A program made the position numbers and the translations under genes. From the NCBI RefSeq assembly GCF_001431405.1, contig NZ_LDJL01000005.1:124001-188000 (forward strand): a stretch of 64,000 nt of DNA. The letters are read 5' to 3'. Under the pieces are notes generated by a model. That model was not told the DNA's origin and searched no databases. It saw only the letters and a program-made list of their open reading frames with translations. Below are positions 8,496 through 16,371 of the stretch, piece by piece. Positions within the stretch are counted from its first letter, which is position 1. Each line of letters begins with the position of its first letter. Source of the stretch: Pseudoxanthomonas dokdonensis. GTDB lineage: Bacteria > Pseudomonadota > Gammaproteobacteria > Xanthomonadales > Xanthomonadaceae.

Positions 8496-10139
8496 ATGCA
8501 GCCCGGTGATGCCAGCGCCGTGGATGCCGACCCGTGGTCTCCACTGCGCCAGACCACGTTCCGGGCACTATGGCTGGCGGTACTGGTCGGCAACATAGGC
8601 ACCTGGGTCCATGATGTCGCCGCTGCCTGGGTCATGGCCGAGACCACGTCATCGCCATTGATGGTGGCGGCGGTACAATCGGCGACCACCTTGCCGGTGG
8701 TGCTGTTTGCCCTGGTCGCCGGTACCCTGGCCGACAGCATCGACCGCAGGCGCTATCTGATCCTGGCCCAGCTGTGGATGTTGTCGGTGGCGACGTTGTT
8801 GGCGCTGTTGGCACAACTCGACATGCTTGGGCCCTGGTCGTTGCTGGCGCTGACCTTCGCTCTCGGCACCGGGGCGGCGATGGCAATGCCGGCGCAGGCC
8901 GCGATCATGCCCGAACTGGTGCCACGCCCACAGTTGGCGTCGGCGATCTCGCTCAACTCGGCCGGCATGAACATCGCCCGCTCGATAGGGCCGGCCATCG
9001 GCGGAGTCATCCTCGCCCAGGCCGGTCCTGCGCTGGCGTTTGCGCTCAATGCACTGTCCTTCGTCGGTGTGATCCTGGTGTTGTGGCGATGGCAGCCGGT
9101 AAAGATCGCGCCGGATTTGCCACGCGAGTCGTTCGTTGTCGGCTTGCGGGCCGGCATCCGCTTCGCCTGGCAGGCACCGGTTTTCCAGTCGGTGCTGGCC
9201 AAGGCGATCACGTTCTTCTTGTTTGCCAGCGCCATACCGGCGCTGTTGCCGGTGCTGGTGCGCAGCGAACTGGCCGCGGGTCCGGGCACCTTCGGCCTGC
9301 TGCTGGGTTGCATTGGCATCGGCGCGGTCGGCGGAACCCTGCTGCTGCCACGCTTGCGCCGCAACCATGACGGCGATGCGCTGGTGCTGGTCGCCACCTT
9401 GGCCTGCGCGCTGGCGACGATCGGCGTTGCCTGCACCCGCTCGACGCTGCTGATCGGCCTATTGCTGCTGGTATTCGGCAGCGGATGGATCACCGTCCTT
9501 TCCTCATTGCAGGTAGCTGCTCAGCTGTCGGTGCCGGGATGGGTGCGGGCGCGTGCGTTGTCGCTCTACATCATGGTGTTTGCACTGGGCATGGCGCTGG
9601 GCAGCCTGGCATGGGGGGCGCTGGCACAACGCATGGGCGTGACCATCGCATTGGCGACGGCGGCACTGGGGGCGGCCAACATGGCGTTGGTGGCACGGAG
9701 ATTCCGGCTGGGTGCCAGCGAACTGCTCGACTTCACACCATCGGCGCATTGGCCACAGCCGCTGGCCGTCGAGCCGCCAGCACATGAGCGCGGGCCGGTG
9801 ATGGTGATCATCGAATACAACATCGCCAATGAGGACCGGTCGCGCTTCCTTGCCCTCGGCCGCGAGCTGGGCCGGACACGACGTCGCGACGGTGCCATCG
9901 ACTGGCATCTGGTGGAAGACATCAGTCAGCCGGGCATCTGGCTGGAGTACTTCCTGGTGCCGACATGGTTACAGCACCTGCGCCAGCACCACCGGACCAC
10001 GGCCGATGACCAGCGTCTGCAGCAGCAACTGCGCGATCTACATCGAGGCCAGCGGGCACCGCGCGTCCGTCACTTCATCGGCGACGGCAAACATGCTGCC
10101 GCCATGGCGCCGCATGAGCATCCGGAGCCAGCCGCATGA
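8496..10139 (+). CDS. MFS exporter (MFS_3/EntS-like) with C-terminal ABM-type domain
   Basis: A 547-residue protein. Residues about 15-415 are a twelve-helix major facilitator of the MFS_3/EntS group (FRALWLAVLVGNIGTWVHDV at the start, PELVPRPQLASAISLNSAGM in the middle). The last 110 residues (MVIIEYNIANEDRSRFLALG onward) look like a small ferredoxin-like antibiotic-biosynthesis-monooxygenase/NIPSNAP domain facing the cytoplasm. This fusion recurs in the family. Start ATG 8496 lies two bases after the amidohydrolase stop, and the stop overlaps the next start (ATGA). It probably exports a product or toxin handled by the neighbouring hydrolases; the ligand is unknown. Confidence 0.88.
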   Translation: MQPGDASAVDADPWSPLRQTTFRALWLAVLVGNIGTWVHDVAAAWVMAETTSSPLMVAAVQSATTLPVVLFALVAGTLADSIDRRRYLILAQLWMLSVATLLALLAQLDMLGPWSLLALTFALGTGAAMAMPAQAAIMPELVPRPQLASAISLNSAGMNIARSIGPAIGGVILAQAGPALAFALNALSFVGVILVLWRWQPVKIAPDLPRESFVVGLRAGIRFAWQAPVFQSVLAKAITFFLFASAIPALLPVLVRSELAAGPGTFGLLLGCIGIGAVGGTLLLPRLRRNHDGDALVLVATLACALATIGVACTRSTLLIGLLLLVFGSGWITVLSSLQVAAQLSVPGWVRARALSLYIMVFALGMALGSLAWGALAQRMGVTIALATAALGAANMALVARRFRLGASELLDFTPSAHWPQPLAVEPPAHERGPVMVIIEYNIANEDRSRFLALGRELGRTRRRDGAIDWHLVEDISQPGIWLEYFLVPTWLQHLRQHHRTTADDQRLQQQLRDLHRGQRAPRVRHFIGDGKHAAAMAPHEHPEPAA

Positions 10140-10366
10140 ACATCAGATTCGCCATCGGCCTGCTGCTGGGATTCGTGATTGGCTTCGCCTGCCGATGGTT
10201 CGGCATCCCGGTGCCGGCGCCACCGGCGCTGGTCGGCGCCCTTTTGGTCGTGTCCATGAGTGCTGGCTATCAGTTCGCTGACCTTTTCGTTACCGCACGC
10301 AAGGCGCGCCATGTCCGTGATTGCGGTGGACCGGACGGCCTGACCGGTGTCGGTGACCAGGCATGA
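10136..10366 (+). CDS. XapX-family small membrane protein (copy 1)
   Basis: A 76-residue protein with two hydrophobic helices around the XapX hallmark: GFACRWFGIPVPAPPALVGA. XapX proteins are tiny membrane proteins of unknown function, often next to isochorismatase and amidohydrolase genes as here. It overlaps the MFS stop by four bases (ATGA) and its own stop overlaps the next XapX start, so it is translated as part of the operon. A 22-residue polar tail follows the second helix. Confidence 0.8.
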   Translation: MNIRFAIGLLLGFVIGFACRWFGIPVPAPPALVGALLVVSMSAGYQFADLFVTARKARHVRDCGGPDGLTGVGDQA

Positions 10367-10518
10367 TGGTGCTGGCTGGCGTCCTGCTGGCGCTTGCCAT
10401 CGGCACAGCTTGCCGGATGCTGGACATCCCACTACCTGCGCCGCCGCGATTGCAGGGTGCGTTGCTGGTGGTGGCGATGACTGCCGGATTCCTGCTGGCG
10501 GATCATCTGTTGCGATGA
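10363..10518 (+). CDS. XapX-family small membrane protein (copy 2)
   Basis: A 51-residue protein whose ATG at 10363 overlaps the previous stop (ATGATG). It repeats the architecture of copy 1: hydrophobic helix, RMLDIPLPAPPRLQGA, hydrophobic helix, basic end LLR. The shared core (I-P-x-P-A-P-P-x-L-x-G-A-L-L-V-V) shows an internal tandem duplication or a heteromeric pair. This small gene is easy to miss because of its length. Function unknown. Confidence 0.75.
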   Translation: MMVLAGVLLALAIGTACRMLDIPLPAPPRLQGALLVVAMTAGFLLADHLLR

Positions 10519-10644
10519 GAAAGTCGCGATGCAACGTCGCGACGCTGCTTGATGAGGGACTACCCGAACGCAGTCAGTAGCAGCGAGTTCGACGTCCATG
10601 CCGGGGCAACGGCCACCTTTCAATCCGTCGCTTAGCGAGCGTGG

Positions 10645-10693
10645 AAAAAACTCTTCCGCGGCGGCGCTGGGGGGGGAGCGCGCCGCGGAAGAG
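10645..10693 (-). terminator. Rho-independent terminator of the HD-domain gene
   Basis: CTCTTCCGCGGCG (10651-10663) pairs perfectly with CGCCGCGGAAGAG (10681-10693), and the stem can continue past a one-base bulge. On the minus strand the hairpin is followed by TTTTTT (10645-10650). It lies 75 bases after the stop of the minus-strand HD gene and may also stop plus-strand transcripts from the XapX side. Confidence 0.8.
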
Positions 10694-10768
10694 TGACAAA
10701 GGGAATGTGGGTAGTCGAGTTAACGCAGGAATAGTCCAGTCCTTCCCGCACGCATCGTCCAATCACGA

Positions 10769-11302
10769 TTACAAGCGAACCATCGGCAACGGATTGAGTG
10801 GGTGACGCATGAATCGCATCAGTACCAGCTTTGTCAGCCGTCGATGGAAACCGGCATCGGGAAACACAGCCCTCACCTGCTTGACCGCACGGCGCGGCAA
10901 TCCAAACCGGCGGGCGCCCATCGTCACGTCTATCCAGTCGGCACGCCGGAACAGCTCCACCTCCCTCGCCACGCTGGCAGGACAAGCGCTCAGTTGGTGA
11001 TGGTGCTGGATCATTGCACCCACTTCGGTCTTCCAGCTTTGCAGGCCCGCTCTTTCCAGGTAGGCCGCTGCCAACGCAATCGATGGTCCCACATAATCGA
11101 GCGTGCCGGCGGTCCAGATGCCGAGGTCGTGATGTGCAGCGGCGATGGCCAGTCTGTCGAGGTCGGGGCTCCTGCCGTCAGACAGCAGCAGATGGAAATT
11201 GAGCACCCTGTAAACGTGGTTGCGATAGCCCTCGAAGCTGGTACCCAACGCGTCGGCATGGTCTCCGAGAATCGCCTCCAGCCGCGGGACGTTGATGACC
11301 AT
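10769..11302 (-). CDS. HD-domain protein
   Basis: A 177-residue protein with a metal-dependent phosphohydrolase (HD) pattern: HVYRVLNFHLLL, then AIAAAHHDLGIW with the HD pair, MIQHHHQL, and FRRADWIDVTMG near the C-terminus. It resembles small HD-superfamily proteins related to nucleotide or (p)ppGpp-type hydrolases, but no specific reaction can be given. Start ATG 11302 is preferred because GGGAG stands seven bases upstream; ATG 11317 and GTG 11344 lie further up in the same frame. It is a single-gene unit between two plus-strand groups, with a strong terminator behind it. Confidence 0.75.
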   Translation of the reverse strand: MVINVPRLEAILGDHADALGTSFEGYRNHVYRVLNFHLLLSDGRSPDLDRLAIAAAHHDLGIWTAGTLDYVGPSIALAAAYLERAGLQSWKTEVGAMIQHHHQLSACPASVAREVELFRRADWIDVTMGARRFGLPRRAVKQVRAVFPDAGFHRRLTKLVLMRFMRHPLNPLPMVRL

Positions 11303-11652
11303 TCGTGGGACTCCCATTGCTGCCGTGGCCAGCTGATCCCGCACGGGCCCAGTGACTGCAGGCTACTTCCGCAGCGGCCTGCCGGCGTCGCAGTTAAGGG
11401 CCTCCACAAGCTCACCCGTTTGGGTGAAAACGCGCCGCGCAGGAATTGCTCCACTATACTGGCCTCCGTAACGCGGCCTGGACTCCGGACGGTAGCGGGA
11501 TATCCGATGTGCGCCACTTGGTGCGGGTTGCAGCCACGCTCATCGGCAGACGAGCCGCCGAACCCCGTAGATCAAGCGACTTTCCCCGTAGATGCTGTAG
11601 CTGGCCGCCAAGGCCCCGCCTTGATTGGCGCCCCCCGAGGAATTCACCCGGC
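11303..11652. other. 350-bp divergent intergenic region
   Basis: This gap separates the HD gene from the response regulator. It holds a six-pair hairpin (TCACCC/GGGTGA, 11412-11427) and a TATACT hexamer at 11455-11460 that could be a -10 element toward the regulator, though no good -35 sits at the right distance. I see no open gene in it. Confidence 0.4.
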
Positions 11653-12279
11653 ATGACAATCCGCATCCTCACCGTCGACGATCATCCAGTCCTGCGTGAA
11701 GGCATCGCCGCCATGCTGTCCGCCGACGATGACCTGGACGTGGTCGCTGGTGCGGGCAGCGCCGAATCCGGGCTTGAGGCATTCCGGCAGTACCTGCCGG
11801 ACATCACCCTGATGGATCTGCAGATGCCTGGCATGGGCGGGCTGTTGGGAGTGCGTGCATTGCGGGCCGAGTTCCCCCATGCGCGGGTCGTTGTCCTGAC
11901 AACGTACCGCGGCGACGGCAATGCGCGTGAAGCAATGGCGGCCGGCGCCTGTGGTTACCTGCTGAAGAATGCGTTGCGCAGCGAACTGGTCGATTGCATC
12001 CGTAAAGTCCACGCCGGCAGACGCTACGTCTCGGCCGAAGTCTGTGCCGACATCGCCGAGCATGTCGGCGAAGAGACACTGACCGCCCGCGAACAGCACA
12101 TCCTGCAGCTGCTCGCCGCCGGCCTGGCCAACAAGCAGATGGCCAATCAGCTGGATATCTCGGCCGAAACCATCAAGTCGCACCTTGCCCGCATCTTCGA
12201 GAAGCTCGGTGCCCGCAATCGCACGGAAGCCATCCACATCGCCATGCGCCGCGGAATGCTGAATCAGCCCGTGCTTTGA
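11653..12279 (+). CDS. NarL/FixJ-type response regulator
   Basis: A 208-residue two-component regulator. The receiver domain (1-120) has the acidic pocket VDDH at residues 9-10, phospho-acceptor D55 in DITLMDLQMPG, switch Thr in VVLTTYRG and Lys in GYLLKNA. The LuxR-type DNA-binding helix-turn-helix (about 140-200) reads LTAREQHILQLLAAGLANKQ followed by ETIKSHLARIFEKLG. Start ATG 11653 immediately opens into the first strand. It has no kinase beside it. The Y_Y_Y sensor kinase at the left edge of the window belongs to the class that pairs with such regulators and could be its partner across the intervening 10-kb gene run. Confidence 0.95.
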   Translation: MTIRILTVDDHPVLREGIAAMLSADDDLDVVAGAGSAESGLEAFRQYLPDITLMDLQMPGMGGLLGVRALRAEFPHARVVVLTTYRGDGNAREAMAAGACGYLLKNALRSELVDCIRKVHAGRRYVSAEVCADIAEHVGEETLTAREQHILQLLAAGLANKQMANQLDISAETIKSHLARIFEKLGARNRTEAIHIAMRRGMLNQPVL

Positions 12280-12399
12280 CGTCGTTCTCCGCAGCTACTC
12301 GACCAGCAGGTCTTGATCCGGCGTCCCCGGCGGCACAGATCCTTTGGAAGATTGGATTCCAACTCGCTTCGCTGCTCAGAACCCGCCGGAAGTTGATGC

Positions 12400-13917
12400 C
12401 TATGACGCCCTGCAGTAGCGGTCTATGTAGGCCTGGTGCGCCGGCATGGCAGCCGCGCCATCGGCGATTGAACGGTGCACGCGGGCGACGTGTTCGATGA
12501 GGGCCGGTTCGGGCATGTCGTCGACGATCGGATGGTAGCCTTCGGGGATGATGCCCTGCCCCAGCATCACCTGCACCCAGCTCGGCAGCGCGAAGAACTC
12601 GTCGCCGGTGCGGAAATAGCGCCCGCCGCTGCGGAACATGTCGATCTTGCGCCGCAGGGTGTCGGGGATCGACATCGTCCGGCAGTAGTCCCAGAACGCG
12701 CTGTCGCTGCGGCGGGTGGCGCAGTAGTGGAGGATCAGGAAGTCGCGCGTGCTTTCGTATTCGAATGCGGATTCCTCGTTGAACTGGCGCTCCAGGATGG
12801 GGTCGAAACCACGGTCGGGGAACAGGCCGAGGAGTCGCTGGATACCGGATTGGACGAGGTAGATGCTGGTCGATTCCAGTGGCTCCATGAAGCCGCTGGC
12901 GAGCCCCAGGGCGACGACGTTCCTGTTCCACAGCTTGCGGCGCATGCCGGTGGTGAAGCGCAGCGGGCGCGGGTCGGCAAGCGCGGGTCCGTCGAGGTTG
13001 GCCAGCAGCGTGGCGGCGGCTTCGTCGTCGCTGATGTGTTCGCTCGAATACACGTAGCCGTTGCCGATCCGGTTCTGCAGGGGGATGCGCCATTGCCATC
13101 CCGCCGTGCGGGCTGTGGCCCGGGTGTAGGGCGTTGGCGCGCCGGCGGTGGCGCACGGCACGGCCATGGCCCGGTTGCAGGGCAACCAGTGGGTCCAGTC
13201 GATGTAACCGGTGTCCAGCGTCTGTTCGATCAACAGGCCACGGAAGCCGGAGCAGTCGATGAACAGATCGCCGGCGACTTGCTCCCCGCTCTCGAGTACC
13301 ACGGCTTCGATGAAGCCATCTTCGCCGCGCTGCAGGGCATGGCTGATCTTGCCCTCGATGCGCTGCACGCCGCGCCGCTCTGCCAGCTCACGCAGGTAGC
13401 GTGCGTACAGCCCCGCATCGAAGTGATACGCGTAGGCGATGTCGGCCAGTGGCGAATCCTGCGGCACGTTGCCCGGGCTGGACATGAACTTTCCCAGCGG
13501 GGCCGCCAGGGTTGGCAGCGAATATTCGCCGATCGGCCGCGCCCGGCCGGCCAGGAACAACTTGAGCCAGAACTGATGGAACGGCAGCGGCCCGATGCCC
13601 TGGCCGATCCTGCCGAAGCCGTGCAGGTAGGAATCGCCAATCTGGCCCCAGTCATTGAACTGGATGCCGAGCTTGAAGGTACCCTGGGTGCGGGCAACGA
13701 AATCAAACTCGTCGATGCCCAGCACGCCTGCGTTGAACTGCTTCATGTAAGGGACGCTGGCCTCCCCTACCCCGACGATGCCGATTTCCTCGGATTCGAC
13801 CAGACGGACCGATGCCTGCCTGCCTAGGTACGTGGCCAGTGCGGTCGCCGCCATCCAGCCCGCACTGCCACCGCCGACGACGACGATGGATCCGATGGGG
13901 TTGCCGCTAGCCGTCAT
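12400..13917 (-). CDS. Flavin-dependent (tryptophan-type) halogenase
   Basis: A 505-residue FAD-dependent halogenase of the PrnA type. The FAD-binding GGGSAGW is near residue 16. The catalytic Lys is K82 in GTFKLGIQFNDW, the halogenase signature W-x-W-x-I-P is GWQWRIPL (274-279), and a Glu equivalent to the PrnA catalytic Glu is in MEPLESTSI (E348). All key residues are therefore present. Such genes are recurrent in TBDR carbohydrate loci of Xanthomonas and Caulobacter relatives, where their substrate is unknown and no flavin reductase is linked. It lies 53 bases after the fructokinase stop, same strand, so it probably ends that transcript. Confidence 0.92.
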   Translation of the reverse strand: MTASGNPIGSIVVVGGGSAGWMAATALATYLGRQASVRLVESEEIGIVGVGEASVPYMKQFNAGVLGIDEFDFVARTQGTFKLGIQFNDWGQIGDSYLHGFGRIGQGIGPLPFHQFWLKLFLAGRARPIGEYSLPTLAAPLGKFMSSPGNVPQDSPLADIAYAYHFDAGLYARYLRELAERRGVQRIEGKISHALQRGEDGFIEAVVLESGEQVAGDLFIDCSGFRGLLIEQTLDTGYIDWTHWLPCNRAMAVPCATAGAPTPYTRATARTAGWQWRIPLQNRIGNGYVYSSEHISDDEAAATLLANLDGPALADPRPLRFTTGMRRKLWNRNVVALGLASGFMEPLESTSIYLVQSGIQRLLGLFPDRGFDPILERQFNEESAFEYESTRDFLILHYCATRRSDSAFWDYCRTMSIPDTLRRKIDMFRSGGRYFRTGDEFFALPSWVQVMLGQGIIPEGYHPIVDDMPEPALIEHVARVHRSIADGAAAMPAHQAYIDRYCRAS

Positions 13918-13970
13918 GGTCGATCCTCATCCTGGTTGGTCGGGTTCGCCGCATCACGTGCGCGGCACGA

Positions 13971-14954
13971 TCACGACAGCAGCTGGTTGACTTCCTGCTC
14001 GGTTGGCATGGCGGCGAACGCGCCTTTGCGGGTGACCGCCAGGGCACCCACGGCGGCGGCAAAGCGCATCGCGGTGGCGATGTCGTCGTGACACGAGACG
14101 AACGCGGCGAGGCCTTCGCCAAGCCTGTCGTGCCGGGTCAGATGGAACAGCAGCCCGCCCACGAATGCGTCTCCGGCCGCGGTGGAATCCAGCGTCGTGA
14201 CCTGGAAAGTATCCACCTTCCCGCTCGCCGCACGCGTATGCCATGCGATGGGCCCTGCACCGTCCGTCACGACCAGCAGTTGCGCACGCTGCTGCCAGAG
14301 GCGATGCAGGACCGCCTGCTCGCCTCCCAGTGGTTGTGCCAGGTACTCGAGTTCCTCCCGCGACAGCTTCACCAGGTCAGCCTCGGCCAGCGCCTTCCAC
14401 AGCCGTGGCGTGGGGTCTTCGCCTTGCGGCCACAGGGCCGGACGCAGATTCATGTCGATGCTGACCATGGCGCCGCCAGCGCGTGCAAGACGCATGCCCT
14501 GGTAGGTGGCATCGGCGATGTCCGCCTCGGTCAGGCTGTTCGAGCAGACATGGAACACGCCCGTCCCCTCGAAACACGCCGGTTTGAAATGCGCGGCGCG
14601 GAACAGCAGGTCGGCGGCCGGTGGCCGGTAGAAACTGAAACTGCGCTCGCCATGTTCGTCCAGCGCCACGAACGCCAGCGCGGTCTTCGCATCGCCGGTG
14701 CGCACGATGCAGTCGGTGGATACACCCGCCGATGCCAGGCTGTCGAACAGGAAGTCGCCGAACATGTCCTCGCCGAGCATGCCGGCGAAGTGCGCATCGG
14801 CACCGAGTCGCGCCGCCGCCACCGCCACGTTCGCAGGCGCACCGCCGGCGTACTGCAGGAAACTGCGCGGAGCTTCGGGCGATGCCGGCGGCTGCGCCAG
14901 CATATCGATCAGGGCCTCGCCGAAGCAGACGATCCTGCGCGCCGGAGAACTCAT
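13971..14954 (-). CDS. PfkB-family carbohydrate kinase, probable fructokinase
   Basis: A 327-residue ribokinase-fold kinase. The start MSSPARRIVCFGEALIDML at 14954 fits the family N-terminus. The substrate-side motif is YAGGAPANVAVAAARLG and the ATP/anion-hole motif with the catalytic Asp is LDSTAAGDAFVGGLLF. The sequence fits bacterial fructokinases (fructose + ATP to fructose-6-phosphate). The locus context supports this: an AGE-type mannose isomerase at 25684 would supply fructose from mannose released by the mannosidases. It is followed by the halogenase and preceded by lacI on the same strand. Confidence 0.85.
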   Translation of the reverse strand: MSSPARRIVCFGEALIDMLAQPPASPEAPRSFLQYAGGAPANVAVAAARLGADAHFAGMLGEDMFGDFLFDSLASAGVSTDCIVRTGDAKTALAFVALDEHGERSFSFYRPPAADLLFRAAHFKPACFEGTGVFHVCSNSLTEADIADATYQGMRLARAGGAMVSIDMNLRPALWPQGEDPTPRLWKALAEADLVKLSREELEYLAQPLGGEQAVLHRLWQQRAQLLVVTDGAGPIAWHTRAASGKVDTFQVTTLDSTAAGDAFVGGLLFHLTRHDRLGEGLAAFVSCHDDIATAMRFAAAVGALAVTRKGAFAAMPTEQEVNQLLS

Positions 14955-15141
14955 GCGAGCCCACTCTGCGGGAAGGCACACGGAGCCCGCACGATGTCGG
15001 CGCGGCGAGGAAGAGCGGCAAATAGCGCGATGGGTTTCATGGCAAAGGTGATATTGGAGGAGGAACTTGGAGGAGATGCAAAGGTCGGATGCCGGCGCCC
15101 GCGGGCACGACACGCCGATGCGATGCAGGTCGGCGGCACGC

Positions 15142-16296
15142 TCATTTCAGCGCCGCCCCGCTGCTCTCGCGCACGGACAGGGTGACCGGTGCGATGGTCC
15201 TGTCGGGCGCGGTGCCTTCAGCCAGCTGTGCGAGCACGAGCTGCGCTGCCTGCCGCCCGCGTTCGCGTGGGTTGACGGCCAGCGTGGTCAACGGCGGTGT
15301 GGTCACCGCCGCCTCGGGGATATCGTCGAAGCCGGTGACGGCGAAGCCCTTGCCCGGCTGGATGCCACGCGCCAGCAGGCCCAGCATCAGTCCCAGCGCG
15401 ACCGTGTCGTTGTAGCAGACCGCTGCCGTCGGCGGCGCCTGGTCTCCGAACAGCTTCGCGGTCCCCGCGGCCGCTTCCAGGCGGTTGGGCGCGGATTCGA
15501 TCAGCCAGGACGGATCGACCGGCAGGCCCGCCCGTTTCATTGCCCGCGCATGGCCCGCGCGTCGCTGCCGGCACGAGCTTGAATCGGCATGTCCACCATA
15601 GAACGCGATGCGGCGATGGCCCAGGGCGATCAAGTGTTCGGTGGCCAACTGTGCGCCACGCTGGTTGTCCAGTCCGAGAAAGCCCCAGTCGTCGGCGCCG
15701 GCGAGTTCGCGGTTGAACAGCAGCACGTTCGCGCGCGTATCCAGCACCTTGTGCAGCTGGGCCGCATCGCTGCCCTCCGCCGGCGACAGGATCACCCCCG
15801 CCGGCGTGTGCTCCATCAGCGAGGCCAGCACGGCCTGCTGCCGTTCGGGCGATTCGCCGGTACTGCCGAGCAGCGTCACGTACCCCTTCTCGCCCAGGGC
15901 TTCGTCGACGCCGGCTGCGAATTCGGCGAAGAACGGATTGGACAGGTCGTTGATGACCAGTGCGACGCTGGACGACGTGCGTCGACGCAGGTTGGCCGCG
16001 CCGCGGTTGTAGACATACCGTTGCCGCTTCAGTTCGGCTTCCACGCGGGCGCGCGTGTCGGCGTGAACCAGCGGACTGTCGCGCAGCACCAGCGATACCG
16101 TGGCGCGTGAAACACCGATGGCATTGGCGATATCGGTGACGGTCACCACCCGCTGCGGATCGCGCGCGCGCACCGCCGGCGCCGCCTTGCCCGTCCTCGT
16201 CTGGGCAACAGCGCCTGCGTCCGCCTTCGCAGCCTTTGCAGACCTGGCGGTGGGCGTTCGCGCGGAAGCTGCCTTGGGCGGGCGTTTCTTACTCAT
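15142..16296 (-). CDS. LacI-family transcriptional regulator with basic N-terminal tail
   Basis: A 384-residue LacI/GalR repressor. The helix-turn-helix with hinge is VTVTDIANAIGVSRATVSLV at about residues 52-71, and the periplasmic-binding-protein-like sensor follows (VALVINDLSNPFFAEFAAGV to the C-terminus). Unusually, about 50 residues rich in Ala, Lys, Arg and Thr stand before the HTH, like a histone H1 tail. Start ATG 16296 is used; the next upstream ATG adds only ten residues. A LacI-type palindrome at 16297-16310 abuts the start, suggesting autoregulation. It probably controls the mannoside locus through the related palindromes near the TBDR and GH2 genes. Confidence 0.92.
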   Translation of the reverse strand: MSKKRPPKAASARTPTARSAKAAKADAGAVAQTRTGKAAPAVRARDPQRVVTVTDIANAIGVSRATVSLVLRDSPLVHADTRARVEAELKRQRYVYNRGAANLRRRTSSSVALVINDLSNPFFAEFAAGVDEALGEKGYVTLLGSTGESPERQQAVLASLMEHTPAGVILSPAEGSDAAQLHKVLDTRANVLLFNRELAGADDWGFLGLDNQRGAQLATEHLIALGHRRIAFYGGHADSSSCRQRRAGHARAMKRAGLPVDPSWLIESAPNRLEAAAGTAKLFGDQAPPTAAVCYNDTVALGLMLGLLARGIQPGKGFAVTGFDDIPEAAVTTPPLTTLAVNPRERGRQAAQLVLAQLAEGTAPDRTIAPVTLSVRESSGAALK

Positions 16297-16310
16297 ATGT
16301 ATCGATCCAT
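16297..16310. promoter_or_regulatory. LacI-type operator abutting lacI
   Basis: ATGTATCGATCCAT is a 14-bp palindrome with one mismatched pair and a central CG, as in most LacI operators. It shares the core ATCGATC with sites at 22127, 22228 (ATCGGTC) and 29745. Its place directly before the lacI start suggests negative autoregulation. Confidence 0.6.
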
Positions 16311-16371
16311 GACGACAATGCAGCAAGCGTAAACCATCATGCGGACTCCGATGGGTGGAACCGGCACGGAC

